A stretch of 7,596 nucleotides of DNA. Origin: Immundisolibacteraceae bacterium. Lineage in GTDB: Bacteria > Pseudomonadota > Gammaproteobacteria > Immundisolibacterales > Immundisolibacteraceae. Under the pieces are notes generated by a model. The model was not told where the DNA came from and searched no databases. It saw only the letters and a list, made by a program, of their open reading frames with translations. The stretch spans positions 1 through 7,596 of the forward strand of contig JAESTY010000376.1 of the NCBI GenBank assembly GCA_016763355.1, in the 5' to 3' direction. How positions within the stretch are numbered: the first letter of the stretch is position 1; each line of letters starts with the position of its first letter. The position numbers and the translations under genes were made by a program. Positions 1 through 4,543 of the stretch are shown in pieces.

Positions 1-245
1 AACTCTCCGGTGGCGAGCAGCAACGGGTGGCTGTCGCCCGCGCTTTTGCCTCCAGACCCGCCATTCTATTCGCTGATGAACCCACCGGCAGCCTCGATGG
101 CCCCAACGGAGAACAGGTTCTCGAGTTAATGTTTAACCTCAACCTGAGCCAAAATACGACTATCTTATTAGTCACCCATGACCAACGAGTGGCTGACCGC
201 TGCGATCAACAAATTTCTCTAATAGACGGCCGTCTAGAGTGCTGA
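1..245 (+). CDS. ybbA: ABC transporter ATP-binding protein, YbbA/LolD-like, C-terminal part (5' end outside window)
   Basis: This is the last 80 residues of a cytoplasmic ABC ATPase that powers the membrane permease encoded next. The reading frame is open from base 3. It starts with the ABC signature LSGGEQQR (bases 3-26) and continues with Walker B ILFADEPT plus the D-loop GSLD, then the switch histidine in LLVTHD, and ends ...GRLEC. The Walker A P-loop and Q-loop lie upstream of the window, so the gene is cut by the window edge rather than broken. The GTG at 27 is an internal valine of the signature motif and not a start. The order ATPase then two-FtsX permease, with a 4-base gap, matches the E. 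coli ybbA-ybbP arrangement, and I took the symbol from that context. LolD, MacB-type and FtsE-type ATPases share these motifs, so the subfamily rests mainly on the partner permease. Confidence 0.9.
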   Translation, partial: LSGGEQQRVAVARAFASRPAILFADEPTGSLDGPNGEQVLELMFNLNLSQNTTILLVTHDQRVADRCDQQISLIDGRLEC

Positions 246-249
246 TCAG

Positions 250-2730
250 GTGCACCTAAAACTGACTTACCAGTTAGCCCGCAGCGAACTTCGCTATAGT
301 CGACGGACATTCTCGGCGTTGTTTTTAGCCATTTTTATCTGTGTCACAGCATTAACGGCGATAACCAGTTTTGCCGAGCGCATAGAACTGGCGATGGCTG
401 AACGCAGCGGCGAGCTGCTCGGTGGCGACCTGCGAATCACTAGTCAGCGCGACCTTCAATCTTTTATTAATTCCCTGCCGGAAAATTTAAAACCAGACGC
501 AACAGTCCTCGAAATGCCGAGCATGGCTGCGGCCAACGAAAAACTCCAACTCGTTGAACTCAAGGTAGTCGGCGGCCAATATCCGCTACTTGGAAAATTA
601 CAGATAGTCGGTCAGGGTGCTAAAGGCCAGCCCAGTAGAGAATCGGTTTGGGTGGAGCCTTCACTGATGACTCAACTCAACGTCAAAGTCGGTGACAAGA
701 TTGAACTTGGCTACAGCCAGCTAACTATTGGCGGTGTCATTGAGAGAGAACCTGACCGGGTTGCAGGTGCCTTTAGCGTTGGGCCCAGAGTGATTATCTC
801 CGCAGAGGATATCGTCGGCACACGGCTGATTCAGCCAGGTAGTCGATTTCGCACTCGCTTACTTTATAAACGCCCCGCCACCGAGCGTTTCGCACTTGAA
901 GCTGCATTAGCCCCGTTAATACCTTCGGGTAGCCACCTGGAAAATGCTAGTAAAGGCCTCGAGCAGACTCGCAACCTGACACAACAGTCTAGCCGTTACC
1001 TACGCCTCACCGCCTTTGCCGGACTACTACTGGCAATGGTGGCAGTATTTCTATCTGTTAGCAGCCTGCTTGAGCAACGAACCCTGGCGGTTGCCACCTT
1101 AAAGGCGATTGGTGCACCTGCTAGTCTGGTGTTGCAGTTATTTTTAGCTCTACTCGTCGGTACCGCACTAGCTGCCGGGGTTATGGGCGTGATTGCCGGC
1201 ATGACCTTGCAAAACCTGTTGCCATACCTGTTGGGTAATCTGCTGCCTAGCGACTTACCTCAACCCGGTAGCGGTCCGGTTCTTCAGGGCATCACGGTTG
1301 CTTTATTGATGACCATTCTGGCAGCGGTGCCACCACTGTGGCGTCTGGTAAACACAGCGCCGATTCGTGTATTGCGCAGTGCCTCACCCCCCGCTGGCAG
1401 TAGATGGGGGACTGTTCTGCAAATAGTTGCCACTATCGGCACTACGACTTTATTGCTGATCTGGTTAGCTCAGGATTTTCTGCTAGGACTACAGGCCAGC
1501 GCAGCACTCCTGTTGTTAATGGCACTGTTTGCGTTAATGGGGCAATTCGCCCTAGCCCTGCTGCTACGAACTACTCGTTTTGGCGGATTTATCTGGCGGC
1601 AGGCAATCAGCGGCCTGGTGCGTCGACGAACTCACTCTTTATTTGCCATCGCTGCACTGGCAACCGGGGTGCTGGCATTACTGGCGCCGACCCTGGTTCA
1701 GCAGGACCTGATGCGGCAATGGCTAGTAAAAGTGCCCGCGGACAGCCCCAACCATTTTGTTATTGGCATCCAATCTGACCAGGTAGCAGCGGTAAATAAG
1801 CTGCTAGCAGAATTAGGCGCCAGCCAATTTTCACCCCAACCGATGATTCGAGCCAGGCTAGTGTCGGTCGATGACACGCCGGTTAGCCAGTTAGACCTGA
1901 CCAGCCGCCGTGCCAAACGCATGGCCGAACGAGAGAACAACCTGAGTTGGCGATTAACACCGGAACCACACAATCCGGTTCTGCAGGGTCAATGGTGGAC
2001 CACAATACCGGCCAGGCAGGAGATCTCGGTAGAAAAAGACTGGGCGGAACTGCTCGGCGCAAACATCGGTAGCGAACTGGTTTTTACCATTGGCGGTAGC
2101 CAGCATCGTGGCACAGTAACCAGCATTCGCCAGGTCGATTGGGAACGAATGACCACCAATTTTTTCGTCATCTTCTCTCCGGGAGCCTTAGCTGATGCTC
2201 CGACCAGCTACGTGACAGCACTTCACATCAAATCGAAAAATAGCGACAGCTTTCAACAGAAGCTGGTTTCCCAATTTCCAAATCTGACCGTTATCGATAT
2301 GCGTCAAATGGTGGCAGCGATGCAGGCGATCATCGCCAGGCTCGCTTCTGCGGTGCAATTCATGGGGGCCTTGACCTTGCTAGCAGGCTGTTCTGTATTA
2401 GTTGCAGTGGTGGTTTCCGAACGAGGCCAGGTTGAACAGGAAGCTGCTCTACTACGAGCTCTTGGCGCTGCCGAACGACAAATTCGCAGTATTTTTACAT
2501 TACGTTTCAGCTTACTAGGACTTCTTACCGGCCTACTCGGGGTAAGCGCTGCGGTTGGCACTGGAGCACTGCTGACAAGCCAGCTACTCAAAACTGCCTA
2601 CCACCCGAGTGCGGCTCTATTAGCCATCACGCTACTGATCAGCAGCCTTCTAGTTACTCTGGTGGGAAGGACAGGATGTCGTCAAGCACTAACCAGTTCG
2701 CCACTGAACTTACTAAAAGAGTCCAGGTAA
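250..2730 (+). CDS. ybbP: ABC transporter permease, YbbP-like, two FtsX domains
   Basis: This 826-residue inner-membrane permease is close in size to E. coli YbbP (about 800). It should pair with the ATPase upstream; the substrate of this family is not well established. By eye there are about ten membrane segments: 21-40, 252-273, 293-318, 344-362, 388-406, 412-438, 462-481, 699-722, 748-775 and 785-805. Large periplasmic MacB-like domains lie between segments 1 and 2 (41-251) and between 7 and 8 (482-698). Each FtsX half carries the usual cytoplasmic coupling stretch: LKAIGAP near 284-290 and LLRALGA near 734-740. The stretch around 631-644 (WERMTTNFFVIFSP) resembles a motif I associate with YbbP proteins. 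The start is GTG at 250. An in-frame TAG at 235-237 leaves no other good start, and there is no ATG until residue 49. No strong Shine-Dalgarno is visible, so translation is probably coupled to the ATPase gene, whose stop ends 4 bases earlier. The reading frame is intact. Confidence 0.93.
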   Translation: MHLKLTYQLARSELRYSRRTFSALFLAIFICVTALTAITSFAERIELAMAERSGELLGGDLRITSQRDLQSFINSLPENLKPDATVLEMPSMAAANEKLQLVELKVVGGQYPLLGKLQIVGQGAKGQPSRESVWVEPSLMTQLNVKVGDKIELGYSQLTIGGVIEREPDRVAGAFSVGPRVIISAEDIVGTRLIQPGSRFRTRLLYKRPATERFALEAALAPLIPSGSHLENASKGLEQTRNLTQQSSRYLRLTAFAGLLLAMVAVFLSVSSLLEQRTLAVATLKAIGAPASLVLQLFLALLVGTALAAGVMGVIAGMTLQNLLPYLLGNLLPSDLPQPGSGPVLQGITVALLMTILAAVPPLWRLVNTAPIRVLRSASPPAGSRWGTVLQIVATIGTTTLLLIWLAQDFLLGLQASAALLLLMALFALMGQFALALLLRTTRFGGFIWRQAISGLVRRRTHSLFAIAALATGVLALLAPTLVQQDLMRQWLVKVPADSPNHFVIGIQSDQVAAVNKLLAELGASQFSPQPMIRARLVSVDDTPVSQLDLTSRRAKRMAERENNLSWRLTPEPHNPVLQGQWWTTIPARQEISVEKDWAELLGANIGSELVFTIGGSQHRGTVTSIRQVDWERMTTNFFVIFSPGALADAPTSYVTALHIKSKNSDSFQQKLVSQFPNLTVIDMRQMVAAMQAIIARLASAVQFMGALTLLAGCSVLVAVVVSERGQVEQEAALLRALGAAERQIRSIFTLRFSLLGLLTGLLGVSAAVGTGALLTSQLLKTAYHPSAALLAITLLISSLLVTLVGRTGCRQALTSSPLNLLKESR

Positions 2731-3034
2731 AATACATTGTAAACATGACGCTTTACTCTAGAACCAACTCCATACCTGCTTAAAAAAATAAATTATAACG
2801 ATAAGAAATATTGAAATTTACAAATAAAAAAGCAAGCTTTACCCTCTCTTCGAAAAACTCCCATTATTTCCGAAAAAATGATTGGTTAAAAATAAACCAT
2901 AAAAAACATGAACTTATGAGAATATTCCTGAAAATTTTTAAAAAATATCTGAATTTCTGGTTATCTCAGCCGAAAACTAGCACAGCAACTTACAAAGGGT
3001 TATTAATCCACTTTCTCTACGCAAGATCATAACT

Positions 3035-3056
3035 AACTATAAAATAGTTGTTTTTT
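3035..3056 (+). terminator. Weak A/T-stem hairpin with T-run (possible terminator, or operator)
   Basis: A perfect 6-bp inverted repeat, AACTAT (3035-3040) and ATAGTT (3044-3049) with an AAA loop, is followed by G and six T (3051-3056). That is the shape of an intrinsic terminator, and it could end the long 3' tail of the ABC operon. The stem has only one G-C pair, so it would be weak. The repeat also contains TATAAA (3038-3043), a good -10 box, so it could instead be an operator over a promoter for the response regulator. No matching -35 box is seen at 16-18 bases. Confidence 0.35.
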
Positions 3057-3076
3057 CAAATTCTTTCTGGCATAAC
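3048..3076 (+). promoter_or_regulatory. Possible extended -10 promoter for the response regulator gene
   Basis: TTGTTT (3048-3053), a 17-base spacer, then CATAAC (3071-3076), preceded by TG at 3068-3069 as in extended -10 promoters. It matches 3 of 6 at -35 and 4 of 6 at -10. Transcription would start near 3083 and give a leader of about 60 bases. It overlaps the T-run of the upstream hairpin. The match is weak and could be chance in AT-rich DNA. Confidence 0.22.
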
Positions 3077-3143
3077 AACCAGCGAACTCGACAAGCAGAT
3101 ACTTCCCAAAACCAGTAACAAAATCTTCAGGTTAGTTAGGACT

Positions 3144-3611
3144 ATGGCAAACCTACTCCAATTCGCAAAAAATCTTTGCGCCCCTCTGCTCCCGAGTCAA
3201 CATACGCCAACGACTCAAGCATACGAACCTTATATACTGGTGGTTGATGATGACCTAACCATCCGCAGCCTGTTGAAAGAGGCTTTATCCCTGGAAGGCT
3301 ACCGGATTCGCACGGTAGCAAATGGTAGCGACGCACTGAAAATTCTTCAGCAATTTCCAAACTGCAACCTTTTGCTACTCGACCTGGTGATGCCTGGCTG
3401 GAATGGCGAACAAACCCTTGAACAACTGCGAAATTATTCACCTGATTTACCTGCCGTCATCATGACTGGGCACGATAAAGATGGCTGCCTACCTGCACTA
3501 AAACAGCTAGGCATCAATGGTTTTATAGAAAAGCCATTTTTAATCAGTGAAATACTCCAGATCACCTGCCAATTTTTGACAAGTCCACCCCCGATAGTCC
3601 AGCAGGGCTAA
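3144..3611 (+). CDS. Single-domain response regulator (CheY-like receiver)
   Basis: This 155-residue cytoplasmic phospho-receiver has no output domain. The receiver spans about residues 30-146. The acidic pocket is D35/D36 in ILVVDDD, the phospho-acceptor is D80 in LLLLDLVMPG, the switch threonine is T108 in VIMTGH, and the conserved lysine is K130 in IEKPF. All key residues are present, so it should be phosphorylatable. I chose ATG at 3144 because AGG (3138-3140) sits just upstream, although the spacing is short. The frame is open back to a TTG at 3048, which would add 32 residues of unlike composition. The first ~29 residues precede the receiver and include a hydrophobic stretch, LLQFAKNLCAPLL, that is unusual for CheY-like proteins. 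It is co-directional with the hybrid kinase 0.9 kb downstream, which makes that kinase a candidate partner by proximity only. Proteins of this form act by protein contact or as phosphorelay intermediates. Confidence 0.88.
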   Translation: MANLLQFAKNLCAPLLPSQHTPTTQAYEPYILVVDDDLTIRSLLKEALSLEGYRIRTVANGSDALKILQQFPNCNLLLLDLVMPGWNGEQTLEQLRNYSPDLPAVIMTGHDKDGCLPALKQLGINGFIEKPFLISEILQITCQFLTSPPPIVQQG

Positions 3612-3920
3612 CAATAGAACCGGCCATCTGCAGAAGACTGCGCTGAGCCACTGTTTAAATTCTTAGTCACCAACCTCTCTAAACCTGACTATCCCGCCAC
3701 CAACTAACACTTATTTCGCTCACCATCACCGATTGGTCGACTCTCGTCTGGGTGGTGAACGCTCTACTTAACAAACCTCGCAATGTTGTCTTCGTATAAC
3801 GTCACGCAGTAATAATCTTCTCTGCCCAAAACCTGGCTCCATCAGCTACACTCGACAACTGAAAAATAACTGCTGATTAGATGCTAGCCCCGCTCAGTGA
3901 CCCGGCATCAAAATGACACC

Positions 3921-3943
3921 GTTCTAGAACTCCCTAAGGTTCT
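3921..3943. repeat. Palindrome GTTCTAGAAC plus a third half-site
   Basis: GTTCTAGAAC (3921-3930) is a perfect 10-base palindrome. A further GTTCT at 3939-3943 makes a second inverted pair with AGAAC (3926-3930) across 8 bases. This could be a binding site for a dimeric regulator. A 10-base palindrome can also arise by chance. Confidence 0.4.
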
Positions 3944-3988
3944 GATTTGCTAAAACAAACAGGTTGTCGGCATTAGACTGAACGCTTG

Positions 3989-4006
3989 GGATTAATTGCT
4001 TAATCC
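3989..4006. repeat. Perfect 7-bp hairpin GGATTAA-TTGC-TTAATCC
   Basis: The arms at 3989-3995 and 4000-4006 are perfect inverted repeats with a 4-base loop. No T-run follows on either strand, so this is not a typical intrinsic terminator. It may be an operator or an RNA hairpin in the leader of the membrane protein/kinase pair. Confidence 0.45.
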
Positions 4007-4018
4007 ATAAAAACCGAA

Positions 4019-4078
4019 CAGCCGAAATGATCTATTAGAAAGTCAAAAATTGTCATCTTTTCGGCTGACATCATCGGC
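4019..4078. repeat. Inverted-repeat cluster with alternative pairing upstream of the membrane protein/kinase pair
   Basis: CAGCCGAAA (4019-4027) pairs perfectly with TTTCGGCTG (4059-4067), 9 bp across a 31-base spacer. The overlapping arm GCCGAAATGAT (4021-4031) can instead pair with ATCATCGGC (4070-4078) if two A bases bulge out. The two pairings exclude each other. As DNA, the CCGA/TCGG half-sites could be operator sites. As RNA, they could be a switch-like leader. It ends 117 bases before the ATG at 4196. Confidence 0.4.
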
Positions 4079-4195
4079 AACAATAAACAGGAGAGCAATC
4101 TATCTCGACAAAACCCTTTCCTCATAAACAAAAACAATCAGAATATAAATTTGCACCTTATGCCGCCAATTTTATCTGCCACCTAGTCAGTCAAA

Positions 4196-4519
4196 ATGAA
4201 TATGACCTCAAAACGCCCGATCCCGCCACTGCGCCTTGCACTACTGATAACAAGCATCGCCTTAGTCATCTTCCCCTGGTTTCCCGATGCGACTAACTTT
4301 AGTGGCAACGAAGTTACGCCTGGCTTATTAGCTGCAGTGGCCACGCCCGTTGTTTGCATGCTATTACTACTTGATTCGACGATGCTGGCGATCTATCGCG
4401 AAGGTAGCGATAACGTAGAACAGAATCTGGCCTGGCGACAGCTAATCCGCTACAACCTGGTCCTGGCGTTACTTATCGTTGCCAGTTGGGTACCGTTTTT
4501 TGTTCGACTTAATAGCTAA
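4196..4519 (+). CDS. Small three-helix membrane protein of unknown function
   Basis: I do not recognise this 107-residue protein. Three hydrophobic segments are clear: residues 13-30, 43-67 and 85-104. The N-terminus carries K6, R7 and R13. The loop after the first segment is acidic (D31, E39). The loop between segments 2 and 3 has R68, R81 and R85. By the positive-inside rule the N-terminus is cytoplasmic and the C-terminus periplasmic. Segment 2 contains a charged D60, and conserved-looking prolines (P27, P30, P42, P51, P100) border the helices. There is no cleavable signal peptide and no known motif. The start is ATG at 4196, with a second in-frame ATG at 4202; neither has a good Shine-Dalgarno. 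The stop is 24 bases before the hybrid kinase ATG, so the two are probably co-transcribed. A role as membrane anchor or sensor partner of the kinase is inferred from position only. Codon use looks like that of its neighbours and the frame is clean. Confidence 0.72.
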   Translation: MNMTSKRPIPPLRLALLITSIALVIFPWFPDATNFSGNEVTPGLLAAVATPVVCMLLLLDSTMLAIYREGSDNVEQNLAWRQLIRYNLVLALLIVASWVPFFVRLNS

Positions 4520-4543
4520 TCACTTTATCTGCTGGTTTAACTG

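Larger units (their letters stand above)
2731..3143 (+). other. AT-rich intergenic spacer
   Basis: This spacer lies between the permease and the response regulator. Its composition drops sharply: I count 14 G/C in bases 2761-2820 and 12 G/C in bases 2881-2940 (20%), far below the flanking genes. A palindromic T5A5 tract sits at 2935-2944. No GC-rich terminator follows the permease stop. A TTG-started frame (2811-3032, 73 codons, lysine-rich) is open, but it lacks a ribosome site or any recognisable domain, so I do not call it a gene. The spacer probably carries the promoter region of the response regulator, though AT-rich foreign DNA cannot be excluded. Confidence 0.6.
3612..4195 (+). other. 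584-base intergenic region with several inverted repeats, no gene seen
   Basis: I find no reading frame of useful length on either strand and no recognisable RNA gene. The longest ATG frames I read on the + strand have about a dozen codons, for example at 3783 and 3881. The region holds an imperfect inverted repeat at 3720-3727/3751-3758 (8 bp with one G-T pair), palindromic AGAAC/GTTCT sites at 3921-3943, a hairpin at 3989-4006 and a paired-arm structure at 4019-4078. A poor promoter candidate for the downstream pair is TTGCAC (4151-4156), 16 bases, TATCTG (4173-4178). The region probably serves as the regulatory leader of the 4196-7513 pair. A small RNA cannot be excluded. Confidence 0.6.

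Noticed and set aside
27..245. Independent 72-residue ATPase starting at GTG 27.
   Set aside because: The GTG is a valine codon in the ABC signature motif, and the frame continues upstream to the window edge. It is a truncated view of a full-length gene.
2811..3032. 73-codon TTG-started frame in the AT-rich spacer as a gene.
   Set aside because: It has a rare start, no ribosome site, very low G/C with many Lys/Asn/Phe codons typical of AT-rich non-coding DNA, and no domain. It is kept only as a low-interest finding.
3048..3143. Upstream TTG start that would extend the receiver to 187 residues.
   Set aside because: The extra 32 residues are encoded by AT-rich leader DNA that overlaps promoter-like and hairpin sequences. 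The ATG at 3144 has an AGG upstream and gives a more usual protein.
3142..3441. 99-codon minus-strand frame opposite the receiver gene.
   Set aside because: It is a shadow of the well-supported receiver frame, with no domain of its own.
3938..3950. Sigma-54-like GG...GC element (AAGGTTCTGATTTGC).
   Set aside because: GG and GC are separated by 9 bases instead of the required 10, and the -24 element matches poorly.
4151..4178. Sigma-70-like promoter TTGCAC-16-TATCTG before the membrane protein gene.
   Set aside because: Both boxes match poorly and the start of transcription would fall about 10 bases before the ATG. It is too weak to list as a feature.
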